DNA from: Mesorhizobium sp. AR02
GTDB taxonomy: Bacteria; Pseudomonadota; Alphaproteobacteria; Rhizobiales; Rhizobiaceae
NCBI RefSeq assembly: GCF_024746835.1
Contig: NZ_CP080533.1
Location: forward strand, 62,001 to 126,000
Length of the DNA stretch: 64,000 nt
Direction: 5' to 3'
The position numbers and the translations under genes were made by a program. This document shows, piece after piece, positions 9,478 through 19,409 of the stretch; position 1 is the first letter of the stretch; the number at the start of each line of letters is the position of its first letter. The notes under the pieces are model-generated. The model had not been told where the DNA came from, made no database searches, and worked only from the letters and a program-made list of their open reading frames with translations.

Positions 9478-9741
9478 GTGAAACTCCTTTAGGATTGGCT
9501 GACCACGGTGGCCGGGTAGCGTTGGTCCGATTTTGTCCATTGGGTTGAAGTCGCCGACATTGAGGGCCGGCGACACGGTTTCTCAAGCACATCCGCCGAT
9601 GGCACAGCGTTGGAGGTAACGTGGAAGCAACCGTGGAAACGCGAATGGCGGCGGTCCACCGATTGAAGCAGGTTCGCTTGCGAGGTTCTCCTTCGTTGAA
9701 CGCAGACGCTATCTACACGTGGGACGGCGAGCAACATCTCC

Positions 9742-9852
9742 CGGAAGGTTTCAGGTCGCTTCGCCTCCCGGCAGGGCTACGGCGTGCCGCATAACGTTCC
9801 TGCTCCGTTCGACCTTAGCGTACGATTTCGCGCTGCTCTTGTTCCGACCCCA
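9742..9852 (+). repeat. About 110-bp dispersed repeat, copy 1
   Basis: By eye roughly three-quarters identical to 47811-47917, from GGTCGCT through CTTGTTCCGACCC. Its last 35 nt (9818-9852) recur at 9957-9991 with three changes. Confidence 0.5.
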
Positions 9853-9956
9853 TTGATGAACGTTTTCCGCACCGCCACGGGTCGTCAGATGCGCCGAAGT
9901 CCGGATGGCGGCATCACCATCAAATCGGCCGTAGCTGTCTTTGGTTGATAAAGGCT

Positions 9957-9991
9957 GCGTACGATTTCGCATCGCTCTTGTTCCGACCCCA
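9957..9991 (+). repeat. 35-nt direct repeat abutting the scpB remnant
   Basis: Second copy of 9818-9852, differing at three adjacent bases. The scpB reading frame becomes recognisable exactly where the repeat ends, so this may be a deletion junction. Confidence 0.6.
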
Positions 9992-10542
9992 TCATCGACG
10001 ACATCTGCAGCGAATTGCGCGGCCGTCCCTGCGAACTGGTCGCTGTCGCCGGCGGCTGGCAGCACCGAACCCGAAGAGTCTATGCCGACGCCATTCGCGG
10101 TGCCTTTGGCACGGCAACCGGCCAGGGTGCCGATGCAGGGGAAAGAACCCTGTCGCAGTTGGAAAGCCTGGTGCTGATGTGCATCGCCTATTTCCAGCCG
10201 ATCACCCGCGCCGAGCTGTCGTCCTTCTTCGGCAAGGAGGACAGCCGCGACCTGATCGGTGTGCTGCGCGCGCAAGACTTCATCGCCTCCGGCCCCCGCA
10301 GCCCCACTCAAGGCGCGCCCTATACCTATGTGACCACCAGGACGTTCATGTCCCACTTCGGGCTCGACACGCTACGCGACCTGCCCGACTTCGAGGCGCT
10401 TGAGGATGCCGGGCTGCTCTCCAAGGAAAGGGCGCTGCCGGGAGATATTCCCGTTGGGCCGCCGAAAGCGGAGGAGAGCGAGGACGATGCCTTGGCCGAT
10501 GGCGAAGTCTTCGGCACCGAAGCGATGAGCGAAACGCCTTAG
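9991..10542 (+). pseudogene. scpB: ScpB-like segregation protein, 5' truncated
   Basis: Remaining 183 codons of a plasmid/rhizobial-type ScpB, the winged-helix partner of SMC. Recognisable text: GRPCELVAVAGGWQHRTR, ESLVLMCIAYFQPITRAEL, FFGKEDSRDLIGVLR, YVTTRTFMSHFGLDTLRDLP. The acidic tail is intact. The N-terminal part is missing and there is no start codon; TTG 10015 is the only candidate. Confidence 0.75.
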
Positions 10543-11276
10543 TTTTTGTGTCCGGCTGGTCAGGGACATCACGGCCATGACGACTGATCGCGCGGCAGGC
10601 GCTGACTCGCGGATACCATCAAGGCCAGCGGTCAACATGAACGACTGCATCAACAGGCCGGACAGAAGACTGCACCTGACCCAATCGTCAAAAACGTCAA
10701 ATCACCCCTTGCATCGCGGGAGCCATCCACAGAAGACACTCAACTCAGTTGAACGGTGTCATCACCATCCAGAATTGCCTGGCGTTCCCGCGAGAAAGAC
10801 CAGACATTTGCCTCGCCTGCTTCCAGGACCCAGATGCTGTCGAAATCGTCGTCGGGCCATGATTGCGGAGCGGTCCCTGTGCCACCGACAAGCGCAGCCG
10901 TCAGAGCGGGAATAGACTCGTGTTGCCAGCTAACCAATACCGGTGATTGAGCCGTGCGGATGGCATCCGCCGCTGACTGCTCTTGGCCCTTTGAATGAGT
11001 GACATCCGGTTCAAGGCCAAGGCGCCTTGCCAGTGGAGTGATTGTCTGGCTAGGCCGCTTGCTCCGAGTGCCGGAATCGTCTCTTTTGACCGTGCCCGAC
11101 GCAACAATTGACGCTGGTTTGGCTAAGAGGCGGATCGTAAAAAAATCTAGAAAGGCCTCCTGCGCGTTGCCAGCCGCGCATAGTCAAGGACGAAGGATCA
11201 CTTTCGCCCTGTTCGGTAACCCCGAGGTCAGGACCACCTGGGATCGGCCTTTCGGCATGACGAATGATCGTTACTA

Positions 11277-12134
11277 GGGCGTAGTGACGATTTAAGGTTT
11301 GGGGATTCCCGTTTGGGAGCAAATCAGATTCAACGCTGACTTTTGGAGGTCAGCGATGGATTGCGATGCGCTTCGGGATGATCAGTGGGATCGGATCAAA
11401 GGTTTGGTGCCCGGAGGAACCAGGGGCAAGCGAGGTCCCAGGACGAACAACCGGTTGTTTTTGGATGCGCTGCTCTGGATGGCGCGCTCGGGCGGTCGCT
11501 GGCGTGATCTGCCGGAAAGGCTTGGCAACCACGCTATAGTGAAGCGGCGCTATTATCGCTGGATCGAGATGGGCGTGCTCGACGACATGTTGGCGGTCCT
11601 GGCACGCGAAGCCGATCTTGAATGGCTGATGATCGACTCGACCATCGTGCGAGCGCATCAGCACGCCGCTGGCGCGCGCAAGGCAAAAGGGGGCGGATGC
11701 CCAAGGCTTGGGTCGGTCTCGGGGCGGGTTAAGCACCAAGATCCATGCAGCCGGCGATGCGCTCGGGCTACCGGTGCGCCTGATCGCCAGCCCCGGACAG
11801 CGCAACGATATCGCCTTTGCCCATGATCTCGTCGATGGCTTCGAGGCTGGGGCCACGATCGCCGACAAGGGCTATGACGCCGACCACCTGCACGAAAAGA
11901 TCGCTGAAACGGGAGCCGAAATCGTCATCCCACCGAAACGCAACCGCAAGGTCCAACGTCCCTACAACACTCACCTCTACAAAGAGCGCAACATCATCGA
12001 GCGCTTCTTCAACAAGCTCAAACAGTTCCGCCGTGTCGCAACCCGCTACGACAAGCTGCTGGCCAACTTCATGGGCTTCGTTAAACTCGCCGCCATCGCT
12101 ATCTGGCTTAGATAGTTAAATCGTCACTACGCCC
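11277..12134 (+). mobile_element. IS5-family (IS427-type) insertion sequence, copy 1
   Basis: An 858-bp element with 19-bp inverted ends GGGCGTAGTGACGATTTAA. It sits in a CTAG target, with TA (or CTAG) duplicated, so the exact ends are ambiguous by two bases. Copy 2 at 18551-19409 differs by one G in the frameshift tract and two substitutions that I can see. Confidence 0.9.
11356..12115 (+). CDS. IS5-family transposase, two frames (copy 1)
   Basis: The first frame (11356-11826) begins after GGAGG and holds the DUF4096-like N-domain and the first catalytic aspartate (LMIDSTIVRAH). The second frame (about 11700-12115) holds ADKGYDAD and the ERFFNKLKQFRR region. The switch lies in an A4G5 tract at 11685-11693. 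Copy 2 has A4G6, the form expected for -1 slippage, so this copy would need +1 and may be defective. Confidence 0.8.
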
Positions 12135-12149
12135 TAGTTTGATTGGCAT

Positions 12150-12519
12150 CGTTTCGCCTGCCTCAGGTCAGCATTGGACTAAGTCGACTGTTCTCTAGGC
12201 TGGCTTCGTGGTGTCACCAGGGATCGTTCTCGATACAAGCTCGTTTCCGCCTATTGTAGAGCCTGCATAGCCGCCTGCATCATCGGATTACCGGACCCAA
12301 ATTTACTGCTTCTAGCGCAGCGGGACGACAAGGTAGCCCTACCGACTCTTCATCTCGGCTTCGCTTATATACCTCATTTAGAGGCAGTTCACTACTTCAT
12401 ATATGGGCGGCTCGGCGCGATGGAAACCGTGGCTTTCAAGTCCTCGAGGGATCCCCTTCCGCAGCGCATTTGTTTTCCATGTGCGCCGAGGACATAAAAC
12501 CCACCCGGACGACAACTGC
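12150..12519. other. No confident gene
   Basis: Nothing recognisable on either strand between the phosphatase start and the IS110 remnant. Confidence 0.4.
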
Positions 12520-12960
12520 TGCGAAGGCGCCACCGAATGCGGCTTCTGCTGACGCACCGGCGCAACCAAGGCCAAGTTCCTCGACCTGGAGAACGCCATC
12601 CGCCACTCGCTGAAGGCGTTCGGCATCCGGCTCGGGTAGACCGGCCGCGGCGGCTTTGCAAAGGCCGTGCTCGAGGCCGTCGCCGGCGATGCAATGACGC
12701 TTGGCCTGATGCAGAGTATCTCGTCCTTCACAGGTTCGTGGTGCAGTTCGCCATGCGCGATGAGTTGTGCCGCCGCTTCATGATGATCCCGGCGTCGGTC
12801 CCATCACCGACTCAGCTTCAGCACGGCGATCGAGGACCGGCCCGGCAGCCATTCGCAAGGTCGACCCTTACCAAGCCGTCGGGTTTCACCGGGGGCATGT
12901 CGGGGAAGGCCGGAACAATGCACAATATGCGCTAACCAACGAAAGGGCATCACTGGAACG
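12520..12960 (+). pseudogene. IS110-family (DEDD) transposase remnant
   Basis: Patches of an IS110-type transposase remain: AKFLDLENAIRHSLKAFGIRL, then TGRGGFAKAVLEAVAGDAM after an in-frame stop, then FVVQFAMRDELCRRFMMIP in another frame. Several frame changes and stops show long decay. No element ends found. Confidence 0.65.
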
Positions 12961-13011
12961 ACACGGTGTTCAGCTTGGAGCGGCGCCTTGAAACGGACCG
13001 ACGCCAGCTGC

Positions 13012-13036
13012 GGAACGTTTCCGGGTCCCGATAGTT
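13012..13036 (+). promoter_or_regulatory. Candidate EcfG-type stress promoter
   Basis: GGAAC 13012-13016, 17-nt spacer, GTT 13034-13036; start codon of the next gene is 30 nt further on. Confidence 0.45.
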
Positions 13037-13065
13037 TGGGTGGGTGTCTATTGGGGAGCAGTGCA

Positions 13066-13311
13066 ATGCCACTCACGCAGAGGCTGACTTCGGTCAGTCT
13101 TACTTTCGAATGCCCGCAATGCAAATTCGGCCTTGTAAAAACTGGCAGCTGGTTCCAGGTCATTTCTAAATACCAGTGCGAGGGATGCCGACGCGAGATC
13201 CGGATTACCTATCCCGCGAAGCTTGCTCTCTTTGAGAAGCACGTGCACCTCGCCCGGGCCGAAGCAGATCCATCTGTCATCTCAAGGCCTTCCTCGCAAC
13301 ATGCTATTTAG
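13066..13311 (+). CDS. Small zinc-ribbon-like protein
   Basis: An 81-residue protein with CPQC (about 17-20) and CEGC (about 38-41), a spacing suiting a four-cysteine zinc ribbon. ATG 13066 follows GGGGAG at a good distance; the in-frame start at 12988 lacks one. A stress-type promoter match stands 30 nt upstream. The phosphoesterase start overlaps its last codons. Role unknown. Confidence 0.6.
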   Translation: MPLTQRLTSVSLTFECPQCKFGLVKTGSWFQVISKYQCEGCRREIRITYPAKLALFEKHVHLARAEADPSVISRPSSQHAI

Positions 13312-14218
13312 CGGGTGTGGCGCACAGACGCAGACGGGTGCCGGACTAGGCCCGGAGCGCGCTGCGACCGTTAAGTTGTGTCAGGAGGTCCGGCGCCGCT
13401 GGCACACTGTTGTTACCCTCAGTTCGACGGCTGTCGTCGGGGCTCTCCTGGCAATCAGCATTGTGGGGATCAAAGCATCCACGGCTGCTGCCTCATCGAG
13501 GACGCCTCCGAAATACGACCACGTCGTTGTTGTCATCATGGAGAACCACTCCTTCGCTCAGATTGTGCATCCGGGGGCAGCCGCCTATTTGACAGAGCTA
13601 TTAAAGGGTGGCGCCGTGTTCGACCAGTCGTATGCGGTCGCTCATCCGAGCGAGCCAAATTACTTCGCGCTCTTTAGCGGCTCGACCCAAAACATCAATG
13701 ACGATGGCGATTACGTCGTCGTGGCGCCCAACTTGGCCAGTCGCCTTCGTGCACACGGTAAAACCTTTGCAGGATACGTCGAGGCCGGATCACCGCGAAA
13801 GCACAATCCTTGGGAGTCCTATTCAGGCGCGAAGGAATTTGAGAAGCCATTGACGGACTTTCCCGTCGACTACGCAAATCTGCCCGCTGTCAGTTTCGTT
13901 ATCCCCAATCTCATAAATGACATGCATGATGGCACGGTACAGCAAGGTGATGCATGGCTGAAAACTCACCTCGGTGGGTATGCCAGGTGGGCAAAGAAAA
14001 ACAAAAGCCTTTTGGTAGTAACATTCGACGAGGACGATTCTAATGCCAAAAATCACATATTTACTGCATTTTATGGCTTTGGAATCGAGCCAGGACACTA
14101 TTCTGAGAAGATCGACCACTATGCGGTTTTGCGTACTATTGAAGAGATAGAGACAATATCACCCCTCGGCATCAGCGCCTCCAGGGGGGTCATCGACGTT
14201 GGTTGGAGCCGACGTTAG
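13301..14218 (+). CDS. Phosphoesterase-family (phospholipase C/acid phosphatase-like) protein
   Basis: Member of the phosphoesterase family that includes bacterial phospholipase C and AcpA. The metal-binding signature HVVVVIMENHSF is followed by SEPNYFALFSG and VTFDEDDS, which carry further metal ligands. A hydrophobic segment (TLSSTAVVGALLAISIVGI) near the N-terminus indicates export or membrane anchoring. ATG 13301 overlaps the zinc-ribbon gene by 11 nt; 13223 is possible but overlaps more. The C-terminus after IEEIETISPLG looks atypical and may be shortened. Substrate unknown. Confidence 0.75.
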   Translation: MLFSGCGAQTQTGAGLGPERAATVKLCQEVRRRWHTVVTLSSTAVVGALLAISIVGIKASTAAASSRTPPKYDHVVVVIMENHSFAQIVHPGAAAYLTELLKGGAVFDQSYAVAHPSEPNYFALFSGSTQNINDDGDYVVVAPNLASRLRAHGKTFAGYVEAGSPRKHNPWESYSGAKEFEKPLTDFPVDYANLPAVSFVIPNLINDMHDGTVQQGDAWLKTHLGGYARWAKKNKSLLVVTFDEDDSNAKNHIFTAFYGFGIEPGHYSEKIDHYAVLRTIEEIETISPLGISASRGVIDVGWSRR

Positions 14219-14603
14219 CATTTTCTCCAAAGCGGGCAAGATTCGAGCGATCCTCGCCACTGCGGCTGATGGGCCACACCGTTGACGAAACGTGGTTGCG
14301 AGTTGCCGATACCCGTACTCGACAATCATCCGATTCCGGTACAGATCGTCCGAACTTCGATCGACGACCAGAACCGACTTGACGAGCCATTAGCCGTCCT
14401 TAAATGTCCATCGGGGCAGGTACTGCGCTGGCCTGCTCAAGATCGGAGGCCGCCCTAATCGGCCCGCGTTTACTGGCATCGCGAACCCCATCCGCCTTGG
14501 TCAAGACCTTGCTAAAATAAGCCTTTGCCCGCGCTGGAACTGGGGTTCGGGGAGGCACGTTGCTCTTAGGGTCACGTTTGAGTGGACGAAGGGAGATATT
14601 CAA
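14219..14603. other. No confident gene
   Basis: Only shadow frames. No recognisable sequence. Confidence 0.35.
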
Positions 14604-14700
14604 ATGAACACCAAGATGCTCAGATGGGCGCGATTGCGCTTGCAATGATGAATGGCTCAGCGCTCGCCGCTGGCAATACATCCGCGCTTGACGATCCGGC
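14604..14700 (+). pseudogene. Signal-peptide remnant of a small secreted protein
   Basis: Reads MNTKMLR, then after a one-base shift GAIALAMMNGSALAAGNTSA and LDDPAK: a clear Sec signal peptide and the first mature residues. The rest is lost, and DUF768 text begins within about ten bases. Confidence 0.5.
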
Positions 14701-14708
14701 AAAGTACA

Positions 14709-14921
14709 CGCGGGATAAACTTCCTCGACCAATAGCTGGCCAACAACGTTCCAGAGACGACGAAGGCGGATGTCATCTCGGTCGATGAACTGACCAACCG
14801 ACTGTTGAACGGCGCCGTGGCGGTCGGCATTAAGCGCATAGAAATCGATGAGGAAGTCGACAGCCTTTATCGCACGATCCTGGACGCTATCGTGCACTAT
14901 GACCCCGGCTTGCCGGAATAA
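14709..14921 (+). pseudogene. DUF768 protein, start lost and nonsense codon
   Basis: Reads RGINFLDQ, then TAG where relatives have Trp, then LANNVPETTKADVISVDELT and ...EEVDSLYRTILDAIVHYDPG to a stop at 14921. Closest to the intact copy at 26556-26825. Confidence 0.75.
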
Positions 14922-14998
14922 CGTCCAGGGGCACGCCTTGACTCGTTCCCGACCCGTTCCCATTTTGGGCTTCCCTGACGTGATAGGCCGGTGCGCAG

Positions 14999-15406
14999 AT
15001 GTGTGGACGCGTTTTCGTCAAATCTACAATCGCCGATATTGTGCGGCGGTTCGAGTTCGCCGATCCTGGCGACTTCGATAGATTGAGTAATCGCTTCCCC
15101 GTCCGGAACGGCCGGCCCGCTGATGCATATCCGACCATCATCCGCGAAGAACTCTCCATTAGCATGGCCGGCTTCGTCTCGGCCAAACAGGGATTGGTGC
15201 CCGGCTGGGCTCGCGACGGTGGCAAGCCGCCGCCCGTCAATGTGCGTTGCGAGACCATCGCGACCAATAGCATGTTTCGCAAAGCCTATGCCTCGCGCCG
15301 GTGCCAGTCGAACGACGAAACAGCCCTACGCGATCGCCATGAAATCGGGCGAGCCGTTCGCTCTGGCCGGCATCTGGGAAAAATACCGTCGACGACGACC
15401 GCTTGA
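14999..15406 (+). pseudogene. SRAP (YedK/HMCES-like) protein, N-terminal part
   Basis: SRAP proteins shield abasic sites by crosslinking through Cys2, present here (MCGRV). GLVPGWARDG and NVRCETIAT follow in order. The frame breaks near 15300, after which KQPYAIAMKSGEPFALAGIWE continues in another frame to about 15400 and stops. The C-terminal half is absent. A C-terminal SRAP piece lies inverted at 45145-45370. Confidence 0.75.
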
Positions 15407-15516
15407 ATCCGCGATAGTTTCCCCGTACTGTCTGAGTGGTGCAGGGCTTTGAAGAGAGGTCACCGCCATGGTTTGCTGCATGCGCGATGCGCAATGTGCC
15501 CTTGCTGAGGGAACCA

Positions 15517-15723
15517 ATGGCGAACGCGAAGTACTATGTCTTCAAGAAGGTTGACCTCTGGAAGGTCGGTTACGATGGCAAGGACTGTGCGTATAGTTCG
15601 AACGTAGCCGCGGTCGTGGCAGCAATCAAAGCCGCGAAGGGCGCCGCGTCCCGTGGCTACGAGGCAGAGGTCCTAGCCCAGAGCATCGACGGCAAATGGC
15701 GCACCGAATGGGCTGCGGAGTAA
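15517..15723 (+). CDS. DUF2188-like small protein
   Basis: A 68-residue protein starting MANAKYYVFKKVDLWKVGYD and ending GYEAEVLAQSIDGKWRTEW, resembling DUF2188 (short beta-rich proteins of unknown role). ATG 15517 chosen because GAGGGAACC stands just upstream; the longer frame from 15436 lacks such a site. Confidence 0.6.
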   Translation: MANAKYYVFKKVDLWKVGYDGKDCAYSSNVAAVVAAIKAAKGAASRGYEAEVLAQSIDGKWRTEWAAE

Positions 15724-15858
15724 AAGCCGAGGCAAAGTGTTCTGAATATTGCTGAGCTTTTACAAAATTGCTCAAAACCCGGAGGCATGGAATTGGGGTC
15801 CGTGGCACTTGATGGGTGTCGAACGCGGTCCTTTGGTGCCTGTATCTCCAGGGAAGTG

Positions 15859-16121
15859 ATGATGACCAGCACTATGGACGACCAATTGCAGGACACCAAG
15901 GTGGGGATAGCGATCCTGGTGACCTGTATAGTCCAAGAGATCAGCGCAACTGATCCTCAATTCACCGACCGCGTTTTGGAACGCTTTCAACGGGCTTATC
16001 ATGCAGTACGGGACGACGACACCAATACCGCGACCGCCTCGACCTGCTCAACTGGGTCCGTGAACTGCTCACGGGTTCGAGTCAAACCAGCGGGCAAGGA
16101 AAGCCTTTCTTGGCCGATTAA
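15859..16121 (+). pseudogene. Small hypothetical protein, frameshifted
   Basis: The first frame reads MMTSTMDDQLQDTKVG and ...ATDPQFTDRVLERFQRAYHAV. After a shift near 16025 the text continues RLDLLNWVRELLTGSSQTS to TAA 16121. Both halves look coding and helical. Unrecognised family. Confidence 0.45.
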
Positions 16122-16216
16122 GCCTGCTGTTGCGCTGGCGGCCGGTAAACCCACCACCGGGTGGGGGTCCAAACCTCACCCGGTGCCGCATGTAGCGGAA
16201 CAGCGAGGCTGCTTCA

Positions 16217-16602
16217 ATGAACATCGCAAAGATTGCAATTGCCAACTACCAGCCCAACGTCGGCGTCGCACAGGCGCTGATGCCCGAGCACTTGGGCGTG
16301 CCAATCCGGACGTATGAAGGAATGGAGGCTGGGCGCGTCACCAACCGGACATTCACTTTCGAGCAGCGAACTATGCTGCGATTGCCATCGCAGCGGTTAC
16401 GGGAGACATCAGCCGCTTGCCGGTCGCGCTGCTGGAAATTTGCATCAATGTCGCCGACCTGGCCAACAAAAAACTCGCCTGGTTCGTGGCGCCAATCAGC
16501 AGAGGAATAATGGCGCCCATCGGCCGTCAACTCTCAATAATTTGCTGCCGTTTCACACGTTGGGGCATGCCCTGGAAAGCCCGCCATCTCACCCTGCCTT
16601 AA
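16217..16602 (+). pseudogene. Small XRE/HTH-like protein, frameshifted
   Basis: Starts MNIAKIAIANYQPNVGVAQ, then HLGVPIRTYEGMEAGR, like the recognition region of small HTH regulators. A shift near 16365 moves the continuation to NYAAIAIAAVTGDISRLP and VALLEICINVADLANKKLAW in another frame. HTH assignment is tentative. Confidence 0.4.
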
Positions 16603-16840
16603 GCGTCGGTTCACTGAACGACGACCCCCGCGCAGTCTTGCTCAATCAAGCAACGGCACATGCCACCCATCGACATAGAATTCGCGCAAAATGGAAGAAG
16701 GCGCACACTAGGCATATCGACATCACACAGCGTGATCATGATTCGATCATCGCGCCAATAGCGATGTTGAAGGGATGATCTCGCGCACCAGAAAGCCCGT
16801 CGCATCTTTCGAAACGACGGGCTTGAGCAAATCAAGAAAG

Positions 16841-17005
16841 TTAAATTCGCCCCAGGACAACCAGAACAATGATGACGATCAGAATCAGGCCAAGGCCGCC
16901 GCCGCCATAGTAGCCGGTGCCGTAGAACGGGCCGCCGCCCAGGCCGCTGAAGCCGCCCAGCAACGCAATAACAAGAATTATGATTAGGATAGTGCCGAGA
17001 CCCAT
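16841..17005 (-). CDS. DUF3309 family small membrane protein
   Basis: A 54-residue, very hydrophobic and glycine-rich protein: MGLGTILIIILVIALLGG at the start, GLGLILIVIIVLVVLGRI at the end, typical of DUF3309. Two membrane segments flank a Gly/Tyr turn. ATG 17005 has GAGAGGG upstream, which rules out the long N-terminal extension in the same frame. Confidence 0.85.
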   Translation of the reverse strand: MGLGTILIIILVIALLGGFSGLGGGPFYGTGYYGGGGLGLILIVIIVLVVLGRI

Positions 17006-17614
17006 CGTGTACCCTCTCATGGTTGTGCTGCCGCGCATACTCAACACCGTGGCTACTGCATGTTGATCACGATAAACGTCGTCAGGCAATCCGGTTTCCC
17101 GCCCACATGTGTTGGCTGGGCGGAGCGCGTGCGCTCGAGCAGGGGCTGCGGGATATCGCGCGTGCGTCGCTTGGAGGGGTGCGTGGTCACGACCTGATAT
17201 TCCGGTTGAGTATCTGTTGCAGGAGGTCCCAACCGTATTTCCCCTCAACGGATCTCGTCGTGTGTGAGGCGCCGTGCGGGCGCCAACCGCGACGATGCTG
17301 TATGGAGGATACCGACGATGGTGGCGACGGCATGAAGTTGGCGGCGAAGCCACCACTCGGGGCTATTCGAGACCGGGCGGCTTGCCGCTCCGTTTGCGGT
17401 GAGGCTGCCGTCAAAGGACAGCTACTATGCCATCCGCCCGAATGGCAATTCCGAACATGGCTCATGAGAAGCGGATGAGCACCGGAATTGTTCTCCACGT
17501 TGTGGCGGTGATATGTTCCGATGTTGGAAACGTGCCCGATGCAACTGCCTTGGATGCCGTTATTGGCCCGGCACATCTGAGCGTTGTCCTAATGAGAGTG
17601 ACTGCCGGAAGCGG
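17006..17614. other. No confident gene
   Basis: Shadow frames only. Presumably decayed sequence upstream of the csbD remnant. Confidence 0.35.
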
Positions 17615-17776
17615 GTGACGGGTGCCGGCGTTGGCAAGGCGGTCGGAAACGATAGGCTTCAGGCTGAGGGTGCGGCCCAGAAGGCCAAGGGCAAGGTGCA
17701 AAAGGCGGTTGGAGACGTGGAATCAGCGGCCAAAGAAGCGACAAACAAAGCCGCGGCGACAATCAAGAAACTCTAG
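17615..17776 (+). pseudogene. CsbD-family protein, 5' truncated
   Basis: From GTG 17615 the frame reads [20 protein letters not shown] and [17 protein letters not shown], the typical CsbD body. The usual MDKDRV-like beginning is missing, so this is a truncated copy. An intact but distinct CsbD is at 46349-46552. Confidence 0.65.
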
Positions 17777-17958
17777 TCGAGCGCTATGATCACGCACTTG
17801 CCGGGCTTGCACCAACGCGGTCTCCTACTGAACGGTGCGTCGGTATCGAGGGGCGCCATCAATGCGGCGTCTGCAGCCATGTCGGACGACCTTGACCTGC
17901 CACTGAGATTTTCCTCCATCTGAGATTAGAGTCCGGCCCTTGATTGAAGGACGGACTG

Positions 17959-18225
17959 ATGAAGAGAAAGCGGTTCACGGAAGAGCAGATCATTGCGGTT
18001 CTGCGCGAGCATGAGGACGGTGCAAAGGCGGGCGATCTGGCCCGCAAGCATGGGATCTCGGAGGCGACGCTGTATAACTGGAAGGCCAAGTATGGCGGCA
18101 TGGATGTCTCCGACGCCAAGCGGCTGAAGGCCCTGGAAGACGAGAACGCCAAGCTGAAGAAGTTGCTCGCCGACCAGATGCTCGAAGCCTCGGCGCTGCG
18201 TGAGCTTCTGTCAAAAAAATGGTAG
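17959..18225 (+). CDS. IS407-group OrfA
   Basis: An 88-residue DNA-binding subunit: RFTEEQIIAVLREHEDGAK, helix-turn-helix with ISEATLYNWKAKYGG, then a leucine zipper (KALEDENAKLKKLLADQ). The end overlaps the orfB start (AAAAAAATGG) as is usual for the frameshift window of this group. Confidence 0.88.
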   Translation: MKRKRFTEEQIIAVLREHEDGAKAGDLARKHGISEATLYNWKAKYGGMDVSDAKRLKALEDENAKLKKLLADQMLEASALRELLSKKW

Positions 18226-18550
18226 GGCCCGCCGTCAAGCGCGAAGCCGTCGCGCATCTGCAGGCCGTCATGGGCTTGTCGGAGCGTCGGGCCTGTTCCT
18301 TGTGGGCGCTGATCGCAAGATGATCCGCTACCGGTCCCGGCGTCCACCCGAGACGCAGTTGCGCGGCAGGTTGCGTGACCTCGCCAACGAGCGCCGACGC
18401 TTTGGCTACCGGCGGCTGTTCATCCTGCTCAGGCGCGAGGGCGAGGTATCTGGGGTCAACCGCATCTATCGGCTCTACCGCGAGGAGGGCCTGACGGTGC
18501 GCAAGCGCCGGGCAAGGCGGCGAGCGGTCGGCACGCGGGCGCCGATCCTA

Positions 18551-19409
18551 GGGCGTAGTGACGATTTAACTATCTGAGCCAGATAGCGATGGCGGCGAGT
18601 TTAACGAAGCCCATGAAGTTGGCCAGCAGCTTGTCGTAGCGGGTTGCGACACGGCGGAACTGTTTGAGCTTGTTGAAGAAGCGCTCGATGATGTTGCGCT
18701 CTTTGTAGAGGTGAGTGTTGTAGGGACGTTGGACCTTGCGGTTGCGTTTCGGTGGGATGACGATTTCGGCTCCCGTTTCAGCGATCTTTTCGTGCAGGTG
18801 GTCGGCGTCATAGCCCTTGTCGGCGATCGTGGCCCCAGCCTCGAAGCCATCGACGAGATCATGGGCAAAGGCGATATCGTTGCGCTGTCCGGGGCTGGCG
18901 ATCAGGCGCACCGGTAGCCCGAGCGCATCGCCGGCTGCATGGATCTTGGTGCTTAACCCGCCCCGAGACCGACCCAAGCCTTGGGCATCCGCCCCCCTTT
19001 TGCCTTGCGCGCGCCAGCGGCGTGCTGATGCGCTCGCACGATGGTCGAGTCGATCATCAGCCATTCAAGATCGGCTTCGCGTGCCAGGACCGCCAACATG
19101 TCGTCGAGCACGCCCATCTCGATCCAGCGATAATAGCGCCGCTTCACTATAGCGTGGTTGCTAAGCCTTTCCGGCAGATCACGCCAGCGACCGCCCGAGC
19201 GCGCCATCCAGAGCAGCGCATCCAAAAACAACCGGTTGTTCGTCCTGGGACCTCGCTTGCCCCTGGTTCCTCCGGGCACCAAACCTTTGATCCGATCCCA
19301 CTGATCATCCCGAAGCGCATCGCAATCCATCGCTGACCTCCAAAAGTCAGCGTTGAATCTGATTTGCTCCCAAACGGGAATCCCCAAACCTTAAATCGTC
19401 ACTACGCCC
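18551..19409 (-). mobile_element. IS5-family insertion sequence, copy 2
   Basis: 859 bp, opposite orientation to copy 1. Inserted in CTAG within the IS407 orfB; ends and target match copy 1. Confidence 0.9.
18570..19330 (-). CDS. IS5-family transposase, two frames (copy 2)
   Basis: As copy 1, but the slippage tract is A4G6, so a -1 shift joins the first frame (19330-18953) to the second (ending 18570). This is the arrangement expected of a functional IS427-type transposase. Seen differences from copy 1: S for G in ERLSNHAIV, and a silent change in the last Leu codon. Confidence 0.83.

Larger units (their letters stand above)
10740..12149 (-). pseudogene. Histidine phosphatase (phosphoglycerate mutase-like), split by IS5
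   Basis: The catalytic RHAERP motif is at about 11250. The start codon and first codons (MPIKL) lie on the far side of the IS5 element at 12149-12135, so the insertion occurred about five codons into the gene. A one-base insertion near 11107 breaks the frame again. Correcting it restores ASGTVKRDDSGTR, then PLARRLGLEPDVTHSKG, the second-histidine region SPVLVSWQHESIPAL, and the C-terminus at 10740. Confidence 0.8.

Noticed and set aside
11350..11868. Minus-strand frame opposite the IS5 transposase
   Set aside because: Shadow frame, repeated in the other copy for the same reason.
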